A DNA stretch of 64,000 nt from Prorocentrum cordatum (taxonomy: Eukaryota > Sar > Dinophyceae > Prorocentrales > Prorocentraceae), in the NCBI GenBank assembly GCA_963575745.1, contig CAUYUJ010010446.1:419501-483500 (forward strand). Direction: 5' to 3'. Shown piece after piece: positions 30,620-42,609 of this stretch. The notes under the pieces were generated by a model. The model was not told the DNA's origin and ran no database searches. It was given only the letters and a program-made list of their open reading frames with translations. Made by a program: the position numbers and the translations under genes. Each line of letters begins with the position of its first letter. Positions within the stretch are counted from its first letter, which is position 1.

Positions 30620-32750
30620 ACAAGCATAATCCTCACCACGGATCCCCACTTCAGCCACGCACCCAGGGACAATGAATGACCGTTCGGCCCCCTCACTCTC
30701 ATAAACATAACCAAACACTGCCCTCTGGGGACGGACCGTCCAGGTTTGCGTCAAGGTCTGATCCGCCGCCCCAAGGGAGCCCCGCCTTGGAATAGCTTCC
30801 ATGCCAAGCCCGCTCGTCTCCCAAGCCGGCCCCCTCGAACAAATCATGGATGGCGCGCGAAATCCGCCCGAACTGCTTCGAATGCACGGCCCGCGTCGGA
30901 TGCGCGCGCCTGGTCTGCGCGCCCCCCCCCCGCGACGAGCGCGAGGGGCTCCGGCTCGGAGATCGCCGGGGGCGCGCGCGGGCATGAACTTGTCCTTGAA
31001 CTCTGAATGCGCCAATTCCAGGCCGCGCGTGGACCGCCCATCGGAATGACGACGGAGATGGCGCCAGAGACCCTGGCCCACGGATCGACGCGTTCGCGCG
31101 CCAAACACGCGGACGAACAGTAGACCGCCCCACTGAATGGAACTCCTTGGGGATATTCTCTCTTCGGAAGCACATGCGCTTGAGGCGCGCGCTTCGGGGG
31201 GGGGGGGCGCGGCGCGGGCGGGCGGGGGGGGGCGTTGATCTAGGCAGACGCGCGCCCGGCAAGTGCCCGCGCAATGACGACGACATCACTTCGTGCAAAG
31301 CAAATCTATTTTACCCAGGTTGGCGCGTCAACGCGTGGAACGAACGTTCCATTAATCCGTTGCGTCGATCGCCGAGAGAACGTTCGGGCCCCTGCCCTCG
31401 ACCGCAACGCCGCTGGTCGCCGAAGCCCAAATTACCCCGCAAGGGCGCGCAAAACGCCCGCGGGCATCAGCAGCGCTCTCCGAGCGCAGGGCACCGGCAT
31501 CGTCTCTCCACCCGCTGCGCCAACGCGGGCGCGATCGCAAGCCGACGCCCCGCCCGATACGCGCAGACCAAGACGAGCGCGAGTGCATCCGCCACCGCGA
31601 GCTGTCGCGCCGCTCTTGCAGGTCAGACGATTCTAAATTGAAGGGCAGCCGCTGCACGTCAAAAGCCCGCCTCTGCCCGTCGAAGGCCCGCAGCGCCATC
31701 GTCGAGAGGGCGCGCGAAGTCGCGCGAAGTTCGGCGCCTTGGCCCGCTGGCGAGCGAGATCCCCCCGCGGCCGCGCGGGCGTCTCTCGGCGGAAAGCAGG
31801 ACTCACAAACCGCAGAACAAGAAATAATAACACAGAGAGTGAAACATGCATGACGTTCAGATGCGATCGCAGTTGCCCTCGCCGTCGCCTTGGCCGATGC
31901 ACGATTGAAAAACCTGCGCGCCTCGAAAATCACGCGCAGAACGTCATTTTTCAGCCCTCGGACTTCCAGAAAACGCATCCAATTCATGGTTCGCTTAGTT
32001 GCTAAGCCTTGCCACTGAACCCTAGCCCACCGTGGCTCATCTGCACGAGGCAGAGACCCAACAACCAGTTGAGAGCAACCCTGTCGGATGCATCATGCTG
32101 GGAGTACCTGCCTCCGAAACCTCCCGCTGAAACGTTCCAGGACCAGGCGCTAGCGAGACAAACCCACCGCCACTCCCCGCATTACGCGAGGGCGGGTTGG
32201 CAAGACATGGCCAGGGAGAGGAACAGGTCGGATATTGAGGTTATTTTTCATTCAGCTACTCACGTATCACCCGCCAGCATGAATCCAATCGCACTGATAC
32301 TAAAATCATGAGAACAATCCGACCTGAGGAGGAAAGAGGAGGAGAAGCAACGAGCAAGAAGAAAGCAGCAATGGACTCTGCGCGGATATCCCAACCGTTC
32401 ACTCATATAACGAAGCAGACGCACAGTAGCAGTCCAGAAGGAGGAGAGAAAACAATGGGATTCAGACGCGGACGTCTCAGTGACGTATCTGCCAAGATCG
32501 TGCATTGGCAAACGTATACACTTAACCTCACCACGATGCGAAGGCCCGACCGGCCACCACTATACTTAGGCCTCACACTGCGGCAACCAGAGGAACACGC
32601 AGTACAGCGCAGACTGAAGATGGGGCAAAACCGCAGATGGCAAGAGACGCGTTCATATTCTTAGCATGCAAAAGGGGAATCATGACGAGGAGGAAAACGA
32701 GAAGACAGAGCGCGGTGACGTGCGCAGAAAGCCTCAATGCTGGAACGGCC
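30620..32750. other. No gene recognised; GC-rich with poly-G run
   Basis: Two C/G homopolymer-like runs lie near 30,923 (C) and 31,195-31,230 (G). CG-rich sequence continues to about 31,800. Open frames in both directions are Arg/Ala/Pro-rich without motifs. Confidence 0.4.
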
Positions 32751-32751
32751 G

Positions 32752-33350
32752 TAACTACATAGCACCCCGCATATGCGGACAAAGGTGAGGGGGCGGCGGG
32801 GACGTCGGCAGTCTGCGACTCTGGAGAAGCCCGCCGCAGGCGCCAATGTACCGATTATACAACGAACCTGCCGCGAGCGCCGATTTTTTCATTAAACCAA
32901 TGTGGGTACGTCGCGGGTGGGTCGCGGGTGGGTCGCAAAGGTGTCGGGGTTGGGTCGCTGTTGGGTCGTGACTGGGTCGTTGTTGGGTCGTGACTGGGTC
33001 GCGGGTGGGTCGCGGGGTGGTTCGCGGGTGGGTCGCCAGTGGGTCGCGGGTAGGTCGCAGGTGGGTCGCGGATGGGTCGCGGGGTGGGTCGCGGGTAGGT
33101 CGCAGGGTGGGTCGCGGGTGGGTCGCGGGTGGGTCGTGGGCGGGTCGCGGGATGGGTCGCGGGTTGGGTCGCGGGGTGGGTCGCGGGGTGGGTCGCGGGG
33201 TGGGTCGCGGGTGGGTCGCGGGGTGGGTCGCGGGGTGGATCGCGGGGTGGGTCGCGGGTGAGACGACGACAACAAACAGCAAACAACTAACAACAAGCAA
33301 CAACACCACCAACAGCAACACCAACACTAACACCAACAACAAGGTTGACA
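32752..33350. repeat. Composite dispersed repeat, copy B
   Basis: Same order and orientation as 19,336-19,960: TACATAGCACCCCGC head with GGGGGCGGCGGGG and GAAGCCCGCCGCAGGCGCC, then TTAAACCAATGTGGGT. The GTGGGTCGCGG minisatellite follows (about 32,915-33,258), then GACGACGACAACAA and CAA/CAC triplets to about 33,345. The head is clearly diverged from copy A, so the copies are not a recent assembly duplication. Confidence 0.88.
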
Positions 33351-33895
33351 CGTGACTTTGTTGTCCGTTCGCCAGGAAACTTGGTCAACGCTTGTCCTTA
33401 CAGGACAACCCGCGACCTTGCTTCCGGGGGTAAGCACCCCCCCGGCAACCAGTAACCAATAACCTCGGCTTCCATTCCTCGCTCAGCTGTATGTGCAAAC
33501 CGCCTAAGACTCCTTGCCACAAGAATGCGCAAACCGCCTGGGACTCCTTGCCCCCCCCAAAAATAATTCTCGAGGTCTTCGGGCCCACTCCGAAGAAACC
33601 GAACATGGGCAAACCGGTTAGAACTTCCTATCGCAAACGGTTTCTCGGTGGTTCCGGGCCTCGTCCGAAGGAGCCGCCGATGGGCAGACCGCCCAGGACT
33701 TCCTGCGCAAGAAACGAATCCCCGGGTGAGCCATTGTCAACGGGAACGCGCCCCGCGCGGGATCAGGGTTCGCACGAGGGCGCGGCTGCTCTGGTCTGTC
33801 CAGGGGGCATGCGTTGCCGCGCCCTTGCACCATAGCGTTTGCGCTGCATTCGCGCGGCGCCGTGCCTCTCAAGTCGGAATAAACTTTCGGAGCGC
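33351..33895. other. No gene recognised; diverged 68-bp duplication inside
   Basis: At about 33,588 and 33,656 a block with CCGAAGAAACCGAACATGGG versus CCGAAGGAGCCGCCGATGGG is repeated in tandem, each followed by CAGACCG or CAAACCG. A shorter GCAAACCGCCT-AGACTCCTTGCC pair precedes it near 33,495 and 33,530. Confidence 0.5.
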
Positions 33896-33899
33896 CGAT

Positions 33900-34075
33900 G
33901 TAAAGATTGTATGGGAATCCTATGCGATCCTGTAAGATCCTATAGGGATCGTTTATGGTGGGCTCTCTAGGAATCCCATGCGATCCTCTAGGATCCAATA
34001 GGAACCGTGCAGGGGTTGTACAGGAACCCGGTGTGATCCTATAGGGTCCTATAGGGCTCCTCTAGGGATGTATTG
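33900..34075. repeat. Cluster of palindromic CCTATAGG-like decamers
   Basis: GATCCTATAGGG and variants (GATCCTCTAGGA, CCAATAGGAA, GTCCTATAGGG, CTCCTCTAGGG) recur every 15 to 40 bases, about ten times. The core is self-complementary. Confidence 0.7.
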
Positions 34076-34168
34076 GATGCGGTGAGGCGGGTCGGGAGCG
34101 CGCTCTCCTCCAGAACCGAGGGGGGAAGGGGGGCGCATTGCTGCCGCCGCCGATCACGGAGGGGCGCG

Positions 34169-34270
34169 GGGAGAGAGAGAGAGAGAGAGAGAGAGCGAAG
34201 AGAGAGAGAGAGAGAGAGTACAAGAGAGAAAGTGAGAGAGCAAGCGAGAGAGAGAGAGAGAGAGCGAGAC
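34169..34270. repeat. (GA)n microsatellite
   Basis: GA runs interrupted by short CG- or GTAC-containing spacers. Confidence 0.95.
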
Positions 34271-34699
34271 AGTCGCCGACGCCGGCCAACAACTGAAAGG
34301 TCTTCTCACGCAGGTCTCCCAGGAGGCATAGCTATACACGCTGGCGACCTGCAAGGCGAAGCCTCCATAGACCTTGAGAAAAGTTTGGATAGCCCGAGCC
34401 TTGCTGATGATGCGCCCCTCTGGTGGGATAGACCCCGCGAAAACGACCTGGCCAGGGAAGCCACTCCGCCCGGGGGTCCCTCTTCGAAGTGCTGATCGCT
34501 GGGGCGAACACCCCCCCCACACCAAAGATCGAAAACCCATTCTGAAGCCTCGCCCAACAATACGTTGACACAGTGCTGGCGCTCCTGGATACAAGCCGCA
34601 AGAAACCTGGCAATCACCAGCGGAAGTCTAAGCCATATAGCTTACAGACTCGATGCTGCGAGAAAGAACTTCGGGCTCTGGTCTGGGTGGGGCAACTAC

Positions 34700-36086
34700 A
34701 AACTGAGCATGCTTACTGCTGCCCTGGCCTGGGCGCAAAATGCTGGAGCAGCGGGGGCTCAGACAGGCGGCCCAACCCCAGTAGCAAAAGGAAGATTCCT
34801 CGAATGCTCAACGCTGAAAGCAGCAGCCCGGCGAGCCTGAGAGATTCATCTGGCTGGAGCGCCTGGCTCAGAACTCGCGACCCGCAAATGAGGTGTTGCG
34901 CTTTTGTCGTGGGGGCCTGCTTGAACGCGCGGGACCGTGCGCTCAGCGCGGGCACGCGCGTCCTCAGCTTCAGCTGGAGCCGCCGCAGCTCCGCCTCCGC
35001 CTTGAGGACTACATGCTCCACTGGCTCCAGCTGGTGCAAGGCCACCTCCTGGAGTACCTGGCGCGGTTACTGGAATGCCTGGCGCGACACCTGCACAAAC
35101 GGTCTGGGCTGGTTCACCTTCGCCTCCTCCCGCCTTGGCCTCTGCAACTCCGGAGGTACCAGTGACTGTGCGTTTCTTGGAAGAGCGGGCAACGTCCTCT
35201 AGCTTGGACAAGGCCTCGCCGAACAACGTCTTGGCCAATAGGTTGAGTCCGTCATCGAGCGCAGTCTTGCGAGCGACGGAGTTGACGCGGTCCTCAACGG
35301 ATACCCAATGCTCACCGTCGTCGTCGAAGATGTTCCGGTAGTCGGGGCGCAAGCCCCCTTGCCGTCCGAAAGGGAACGGATGTTAAGAGGCACGACTTCT
35401 ACATTCTTGTACGCGGGCATGTAGCCGCGTGGAGCTCCGCAACCAGCTTCTTGTGCTGGAGAACGTGCTCCAACAGCTGTGCTTGAATGGCGGCGACGAT
35501 GTGGCTTTTCTTGACACAATTGTCGTCCGCCCACTTCTGAGGAGTGTCAAGCTCTATTCTCCCATGTTCCAAATGATTGAACTTCACGGTGTCGAAAACG
35601 CGCAGCTCGAGAGAACGGATAAGCGGAGAAGGTTCCTTGAGGACAGCCACCTTGTCAGCTGCGTCATCTGCAGGCATTCCTCCAAATCCCGAAGCAGGCT
35701 CAAGAGCAGCAGGGATAGCAACGGGTGGTTCCTTGGACGTCCAACGTCATGCCAAGGAGGGGGTGGTGTAGATTCGCCACGGGACGTGCCGCAGTGCTTT
35801 GCAGATTTCGTGCCGACCGAGGTCGTTCGAGCACTTGAACATTTGGGTTCTCACACGTCCACTTATCATCATACGAACTATTCTTCTCAACAGTGTCGTA
35901 CCACATGGTGTTCCACTGCGCACAGGCCGCCGCAACCCTGCGATGCTGACCCCACGTGGAGGGGCCCATTGCTTCTGCTGAGCGAGAGTGGCGGAAGACT
36001 GGGCCAGAAGGCCCGTTATTGCCCAGCCATGCTGAAGATCTGGCGAAAGCAAGCTCATGAGAAAGCAAAACTAAAAACTGAGCCAA
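34700..36086 (-). CDS. Exon-like pieces of an unrecognised gene
   Basis: Three minus-strand stretches look like protein. At 36,086-35,747: QWNTMWYDTVEKNSSYDDKW and WTCENPNVQVLER. At about 35,746-35,399: LELRVFDTVKFNHLEHGRIE, PQKWADDNCVKKSHIVAAIQ and HVLQHKKLVAELHA, ending at a stop. At 35,352-34,850: RPDYRNIFDDDGEHWVSVED, then LDDGLNLLAKTLFGEALSKL, then Gly/Ala-rich sequence. A parallel frame at 35,045-34,900 gives a coiled-coil-like run HVVLKAEAELRRLQLKLRT. The pieces lie in order but in different frames, so they could be spliced exons or a decayed gene. No domain family was recognised. Confidence 0.45.
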
Positions 36087-36114
36087 AGAGGTGTTTTAGC
36101 CAAACCGGCTACGG

Positions 36115-36400
36115 ACCGCTGCTGGTGAGGGGTGGAGGGGAAGAGCAAGGGGATGGGGGACGGGGGAGCGAAGGAAAACGGTGGAGCGAGGGGTACGTAG
36201 CAAGGGGTGGGGAATGGAACGGGGATGGTGGAGAGAGCGGATGGAAGGGGGATGGTGAAGAGGGATAGAGGATAGGACAGCGAGGGGCGGATGGTGAAAT
36301 GGATGAGGGAAAGGGGTGGGGGATGGAAGGGGGATTGTGGCGAAAGGGGTACCAGGGGATGGGAGATGGGGGAGCGAAGGGGGAGGAAGTCTCAAATCGG
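36115..36400. repeat. Purine-rich degenerate minisatellite (GGGGATGG-type)
   Basis: GGGGATGG, GGGGAATGG, GGTGGAG and similar words recur every 8 to 25 bases on the plus strand. Open frames are low complexity. Confidence 0.7.
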
Positions 36401-38085
36401 GAGACATCCGAACGGCATCTGCTTGGAGATGGCGCCCACCCGCTGCTATAAGCTGCGCAGCACGAGCGCACCACTTCCGTCCACGGGTACGGACGCAGTG
36501 AGGGGAGAACGGATGCGATCAGGATCAGGGGATGGTTGAAGACTGTGAGAGCTGAAGGAGAAGACGCTGCATCTGTCACCGGCGTGCGATTTTCCGCCCG
36601 CGGAACACCCCGAACGCTGCAGCAGTCATGGGGCAAGTTTCCTACTGCCTCCTGGTGGCCAAGGCCTCTCCCCATCCGAGCGAATCCCCACTGCAACAAC
36701 AAGGTGCTCTCGAAAAGACAAGACACTATGAGAGGCGACCTCGCTCGGGTCTGGCAGCTCTAGCGTGTAGCCCTTGTTCAATATGAGGGCGAGCTCATTG
36801 TTCGTGTACATGTCCGCGCCTTAACAACATCCAAACCCGAAACGCATAAGAGATTACAGTCGGAAGTACAAGATTCACCATCACGGACGAAGGCAACCAG
36901 TTCATTGACACTTCGGCCAACCTGTCAGCGCTTCCAGTTCCGTCCCACTTAGGCCGTTCTGGAGCAGCACGTTCATTCCACATCAAAGCACCTGCAGAGG
37001 ATCCGTCAGTCGATCCAAAAGAAATTCGCCGAACCAATGGGCACTGGTGTGGGAAATGTTTGACCTCCCCAGATCCCTTCCCATGGATGTCGATTATGCC
37101 GGAGTGGAGGCGGTGATGCGAGTCCAAGTCGTTCACGCCTCTGCCGACCGAACGAAAAAAAAAAAAAGCAAACATTGTCGGAATTAGCGCCGCGCCAGAC
37201 GATGCCGCGACCCCGTGGTAAACAGGAAGCGGCGCGACGCAAGGGCACCATGGGAGGGGAGCGCGCCACAGCGAGTTTTCACACGACACTCCCGCCTCCC
37301 TCCCAAGAGACGGGACGGGACGGGCGCCGACACCGCTCCACGAGCATGCGGTTTGGACGCCCGAAATGGGCACGGAAAAAAGGGGTACCATGCCCAAGAA
37401 CAAATGCTGTCCCAAACCAACAGCGGCCGCTGCTGGGCGGGCGGCCTTCTGTCTCGAATGGGCACGGGCCGCGGCGACGCGGACAGCGAGTCCTGTTCAA
37501 AATGAACAGGAGCTGCTGTTGGGCATTGTACCCATTCTTGCAGTACCAATTTTGTGTGTGCATATGCGGGGAGCGCGTACTGCGTAGGACGGCGGTGGGG
37601 CCGGAGCCCCTCACAAGAGCACCCTGTCGATCCACCGGCGTCGGGGACCTTGCGGGCGTCTCTGCCTAAGATTGCTCGTCAATTCCAGCTCCCGGAAGAG
37701 AGCCTCATATGTCATATGTCCACTTATGTGGACAGCCCGTGGTGACTCTCTGCGCCCATTCCAATTCTTTGTGTCGCACAGTAGCCCAGTTCTCATACAA
37801 TAGCCACTGTTGACAAATACCCGCTCGGAAACATGAGTAGCGCGTTCAATCCAGTGTCCCTCCGGAAGGACGGGGACGGGAGTGCCAAAAGTCTAGATGG
37901 GCGTCTCAGATGCCCTTGGAATCTTCATAGGCCGCCGAAACATCCCAGGTGGTTGCCAAAACGACGCAAGCGGTCGATTGAAGTCTTGGAAAGACACCCA
38001 GATAGCCAAACTATTCAAGAACAAGCGTTTTCAGTGTCTTGGATTTCGCAGCACATGAGTAATGCAGACCGCCAGACCTAGCCAG
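36401..38085. other. No gene recognised
   Basis: Only short frames without motifs. A poly-A run of 12 to 13 bases is at about 37,155-37,168. Confidence 0.4.
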
Positions 38086-38235
38086 GCCCCAAAATGGCGC
38101 AAACAATTTCCCAGACGGCCCAAGACAGCCCCGAAAACTGCCGAGGAGAGATTCTCGAGTAGGCTGCGCCAACCTGGCCCAGGAGGTCCCCCAGAGGGCC
38201 CCAGGACGCCCTGAGAGGGCCCCAAGATAACCTCT
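38086..38235. repeat. CCAAGA-type array (locus 3)
   Basis: GGCCCCAAAATGGC, GGCCCAAGACAGCCCC, GGGCCCCAGGACGCCC and GGGCCCCAAGATAACC follow one another at 10- to 20-base intervals. The preceding TTTTCAGTGTCTTGGATTTC resembles the lead-in of other loci of this family. Confidence 0.65.
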
Positions 38236-38269
38236 CGACAATGCAAGGTGTATCCAACAGGGCTCTACT

Positions 38270-38500
38270 GCACGCATCATGCAACGCATAGAAATGCAAA
38301 TGCGCACTGTCAAAAAAATGCGATGTAATGCAAATCGTGGAAACACAATGAAACCAAAGACACTTCGACTGGACGCAATGCAAAACAACGCATCAACATC
38401 CAAAGCTCGGTTATGACACGAGGTAGCGGTGCAAAACAACAATCCAGCACAACCAACGCAACGCAATACAGCGCAACGCGATACGAACAACACTTTTTAC
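38270..38500. repeat. A-rich degenerate repeat with GCAAC/AATGCAA words
   Basis: ATGCAACGC, AATGCAAATGC, CAATGCAAAACAACGC and AACGCAATACAGCG recur irregularly. A similar texture is found at 43,793-43,915. Confidence 0.6.
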
Positions 38501-39099
38501 TATCCAGAGGGAGCCAAGCGGCGACAACGGTTGATGAGCAGACGCGGAAAAACGGGAAGAGCAGTAGAGGAGGAGGGGGGAGGAGGATGAACGAGGAGGA
38601 CAAGCGCGCCCGGCGAGCGCGTGGGGCAACGGCTGCCAGGGCAGCCGCCGCGAAGCCAGCCACAACCCAATTAGCCCGGCGCCGCCGCCCCCCCCAACTC
38701 ACTAGTCGGGGGTGGCCCGGGTGCGCCGCCAAGCGCTACACCCCGCGCCAAACAGCCACGGCGCCGCTGGCCCGCGCGGGTGGGGGCAGCATCAACGTTG
38801 TCAACGCGGCCGCCTTCGGCGGCAGAGTGGGCACCCAACCGGCGCACGGGCGACTCGCGAGGCGCGCCCAATCCGGGGCCCAGCAGCCGCATCGCAAGCA
38901 CGCGACCCAATTGGGCCCCTGCGACGCCGCGCGCGCCCTCCACGCCCCGTCACCGAAAAGCGCCCGCGCCGCAGCCGCCGGCCAAGGCCGCGGCGCGACG
39001 CCCTTGCCCCCCAGCCGCCCCTGCTGCGCCGCCGCAGCGGCCGCGGCTGCGTCATCGGCCACGCGCGGCGCTCGGCGGCGCGGGGGCCCGTCCCATCAG
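38501..39099. other. No gene recognised; GC-rich
   Basis: Very GC-rich, open in several frames with Ala/Arg/Pro-rich low-complexity products and no motif. Confidence 0.4.
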
Positions 39100-42000
39100 C
39101 GGCGACGCACGCGAGGCCCCTCCGTGCCGCGGCTGCCATGACTGACTGGCCATGGGGGCCTCAAGGTCGACGGCGGCCAGCATCGACTGCAGCACCCCGA
39201 GGGCGTCGAGCTGCACGAGCCGCCTCTGCAGAAGGGCTGCCCTGACCAGCGGGCGGCTCGGGTCGTCTACCGTCGCCCTCAGCCCTCGGCGCATCCAGCA
39301 AGTCGGGGGCCGTTCCGTCTCGCAGATACCCTACTAGCAGGCGTTTGCACACGTGTGCCTCGAGGTGGCGCGAGGGGCCGCGATCCCGGAACTTTTGCGC
39401 CCCAGGGTCGTCGCGTCGGGGGCGCCGTAGGCCCCGGCGCCATCGATGCCCCTGCCCTCTCTCCAGCGTGGGCAGCCGGTCCACCGGCGAGGCCCCCGTT
39501 GGGCGGCCACCTCCACGGCCGTGGCTCGCCGGCGTGGCCACGCGCGTCACCTCCTCAAGTCGGGCCCGCGCGTGGGGGGGTGATGGCCTCGTGGCGGAGG
39601 CGGTTCGCTTGCGCCCGACTCCGCTCCCGGGCCCGCTCGGGGCTGACCCGGGCGGCCAGGGCCACCTGACGGAAGGCGCCCTCAGGATGCCCCGCCTCGG
39701 CCCAGAAACTGCGGGAAACGGCCCGGCTCCAGGGGGGCGGAATCCGACGCCAGGGCCCTCCGGCCCGTCGCTCCGCCCGGGCGGCGCGCCCGAGCCTCAT
39801 GAGAGGGCCCTCCCGGGTCGCGGGCGCCGCTCCTCCCGGTGGAGGGCCCGCTGGGCGAAGGGCCCCTTCGCGCCCCCCCCCTTCGCTCGCCGGCCCCGCG
39901 CGTGGCTCCCCCCGCAGGAAAGGCGCGCGCATAGGCGCGTGGCTCTTGCAGTCCGGGAAGCCTCTCCGCCAGGAGGCCCCCCCCCTGAACGACGGCCCTA
40001 GGGGCTGGCTTCGTCGGACCCGCTGGGGCGGAGCCTAACGCGGTAAAACCGCGCCCCTGTCGCCTCCGCGCCCCCCGGGGGGGCCTCTCCACGCCGGCGC
40101 CCTGGCTGGCGCGCCGAGGAGAGGCGCCTTCGCCCGCGAGGTTGGGGTTCCGCCGGATCCCCCGGGCAGTCCTCCAAACGGGTTTGTCTCGGGCCGGGCG
40201 GAGCGGGGGGTCGGCCCCGGGGCGCGGGCGCTTTGGGGGCTCGTGAGCTTGGCCAGGGCCCGGGCCTCCCCCGGACCTCTGGCGAGCCGGCGCCCTTCCT
40301 TCCCGTCGCGGGGCCAGGGGGTGCGCCCCCGTCGCCTCGGCAGGCGCGGGGCCCTCCTGACGGCGGGCGCGCCCTTGCCGCCCCCCAACCCGGCGGCGCG
40401 AAGGTGCCGGCAACCAGACACCTCGCAGCGCAGGCCATGACAGGCGCCCTTGCATTCCCGAGAGTGGCGCCGGCACAGGGCGGCCAATGGAACCCCTCCG
40501 CTGTGACGAGGCCACGCCCGAATGTCGGAGGCGCGCCCGTCCTCGATCAGGCGCGCCGCCGGGTCGGGGGCCCTGCGATCCGGACTCGTTCCCCGACGCT
40601 GGAGGCTGCAGAGCTCTCCTATGGCGTCCATCCAGGCAACGGCCTCGGCCACGCAGGGGCCCCATTCTTCCTCCTCTACAGCTGGGGGGGAGCTCCTTGC
40701 CTCCACTGGGGCCGCGCATTGCCCCCCCTCCGGCTTCGACGCCTGCGGCAGAGACAACCCGCGCCCAGGATGCGGTCGAGCCAGGCGGTGAATCGTCCTC
40801 GGGCCAGATCGAAGCGCCACCCCTATGGGCGGCGATTGCGGGGCCCCCGACCCCCCGATCCTCACCCAGGTCTAATATGGCCCTGGCGCCCACCACTGCG
40901 CATTTGCGCAAGTGCAGGGCGCGAGGCCCCGCGCTTCCGCAGGTGGCGCCATCCTGGCAGGGATGGATCACCTTCGATCCGCCTGCTCCGAGGCCCGCCC
41001 TAGCAGTGGGCCCGCGCAGCTGCGTGCCCGGGGGCAATAGAAATATTGCCCATGACGCTTATCCTCCTTGATGGGGTCTCCGCGCAGGCCCCCGTCGAGC
41101 TAGAACCATTGCCCGCGCGCTTCTCCCGCGAGGTGAACGGGGGGGCGAGGCGGCTGGTCGCTTCGAGCCCGAACTGCGCCCTTGAAGAAGTCGTCGTCCA
41201 CGGGGCGGGCGGCCAGGCGTCTCCAATCCAGCTCCAAGAGGAAGAGCCGGCAATCCTCCACCAACGTGCGCCACTCCCGAAAGAGGGGGGGCCGGCTGAA
41301 CCGCGAGTAGATCCAATAGAACGGGCGCACTCCCCAATCGATCGTGAGCAAGAAGAAGGAGACGCCCATGAGGGGCGCCCATGCCATGCAGCATGCGTAG
41401 ACCCTTTCCTTGAAGTCGATCCAGCGCAGCCCCAAGAAGCAATGAGGCCGCGTCCGTGCCTCCCAAGACCCACCGCATGAAGCGGGCCGCGATGCCGTCG
41501 TCGCTGGCACGTCGTACCTCAAGGATTACTTCCCGCCTGCGCCCCGAGAACCACTGGCGCCCCCCCACCATCCCAGACCTCCTCCGGGTCAGATCCTTCC
41601 ACGCGGGCAAGCCAGGCCAGGAGGGCTTCCCAGCTCCCCTGCCACAGCCGTGGGAGGGGGGCCAGGCCCCCCCTCGCCCTTGCCAGTCGCGCCCCGAACT
41701 GCGCCCTCGGCCGACGAGGACATCTTGGACTCCGCCGCGGGCCAGGTTGGATCATCCTTGACCCTCGGCCCTCGGGGGCATCCCGCCGCCGGCGCCTCGA
41801 GGGGGGGGCGCGAGGGGCTCATCAGGGAGGGTCTCCCGCGAAGCGCGCCCGCGGGCACCATGGCGGGTGCAGGAGCATTCCCAAGCGAGGGGGGGGGCTC
41901 CGGCCTTGGGGCCCTCCGTCTAATAGCTGGAGGTCGGCCCACCCGCGGGGCCGAAGCATTGGGGGGAGCGGCAGCGGAGGCCCGCACTGGCGGCGGCACC

Positions 42001-42394
42001 TTTCCGCTCCCCATGACCCACCAAGGACGGCTCGCGCCCCTTCGCTGGCCGTGCCAAGGAAGGCGCGTCCTCCGCCGGGGAAGCTGTGGAAGCCCTGGGC
42101 GCCGGCCTCTGGCCTCCTGGGGCCAGCCGCGCCTGCTCGCCCCCACCCCCGGGTGGTGGCACCGGAACTGTCCGTCCGGGTTGGAGCCGCAGGGGGTCTG
42201 GACTCCGGACCTGCGCTTCCCAGGTCCAGGAACGGCACCCCCTCGGCCTGCGGGTTCTGGCTCCGTTTCCATGGCCCCACTCCCCCAGTCACGGGCCCCC
42301 CTCCCTGGGGGTCGACTGCGGGCCCCCCGAAGCCTCCCAAGGAGGTCAGGGATGCCATTAATGGGACCTGAATGGCGATCACCAGCATCGCCAC
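39100..42394 (-). pseudogene. GC-rich degenerate coding region, possible retroelement N-terminal protein
   Basis: On the minus strand, protein-like pieces occur in several frames. MAMLVIAIQVPLMASLTSLG opens at 42,394. PRLWQGSWEALLAWLARVEG lies near 41,660-41,600. An overlapping piece reads REVILEVRRASDDGIAARFM. Another, with a hydrophobic segment ACCMAWAPLMGVSFFLLTID, then FREWRTLVEDCRLFLLELDW, is at about 41,400-41,200. A Cys/His-rich patch (ALCRRHSRECKGACHG, then CEVSGC), possibly zinc-binding, is near 40,480-40,400. A helical piece GHPEGAFRQVALAARVSPER is near 39,690-39,630. GC is extreme and stops and shifts separate all pieces. Nothing recognisable as an enzyme. Several phrases recall uncharacterised dinoflagellate retroelement ORFs, which I cannot confirm. 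Confidence 0.35.
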
Positions 42395-42600
42395 TGTGTG
42401 GGTTCAGGGGCGCGCGCGCGCGTGTGCATGCGCGCGGGCCCCTCCGCAAAAACGCAGCTCCAGCCGATACGGATAGAAAGGGAGGAAGAGAGAAAGAGAG
42501 AGAGAGAGAGAGATACGCGTGCATGCAGCAGGACATCCTAACGTCAAAGCAATGCACTACGAGCCCCATTCAGTGGATGGTCTGAACATTTGGCAGGCAC
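42395..42600. other. Spacer with (CG)n/(GT) and (GA)n short runs
   Basis: CGCGCGCGCG-GTGTGCATGCGCG near 42,410-42,436 and GAGAGAGAGAGAGAGAGAGA near 42,494-42,513. Confidence 0.7.
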
Positions 42601-42609
42601 CATGCCTGG

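Noticed and set aside
30482-31108. 208-codon minus frame with poly-valine
   Set aside because: More than 30 of its codons come from the (CAA)n microsatellite and the remainder has no motif.
34154-34617. Minus-strand piece GFALQVASVYSYASW, considered as an endonuclease fragment
   Set aside because: Only one short hydrophobic strand fits. No other EEP motif is nearby and the frame ends in a (GA)n tract.
38080-38110. CCCCAAAATGGCGCAAAC, considered as a dinoflagellate spliced-leader relic
   Set aside because: It lacks the conserved CCGTAGCCATTTTGG order in either orientation, and it is part of a CCAAGA array. No other relic was found in the window.
41589-42585. Frames over 300 codons on both strands near 42 kb
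   Set aside because: GC is so high that stops are rare in every frame. Only the minus-strand pieces described under 39.1-42.4 kb look protein-like.
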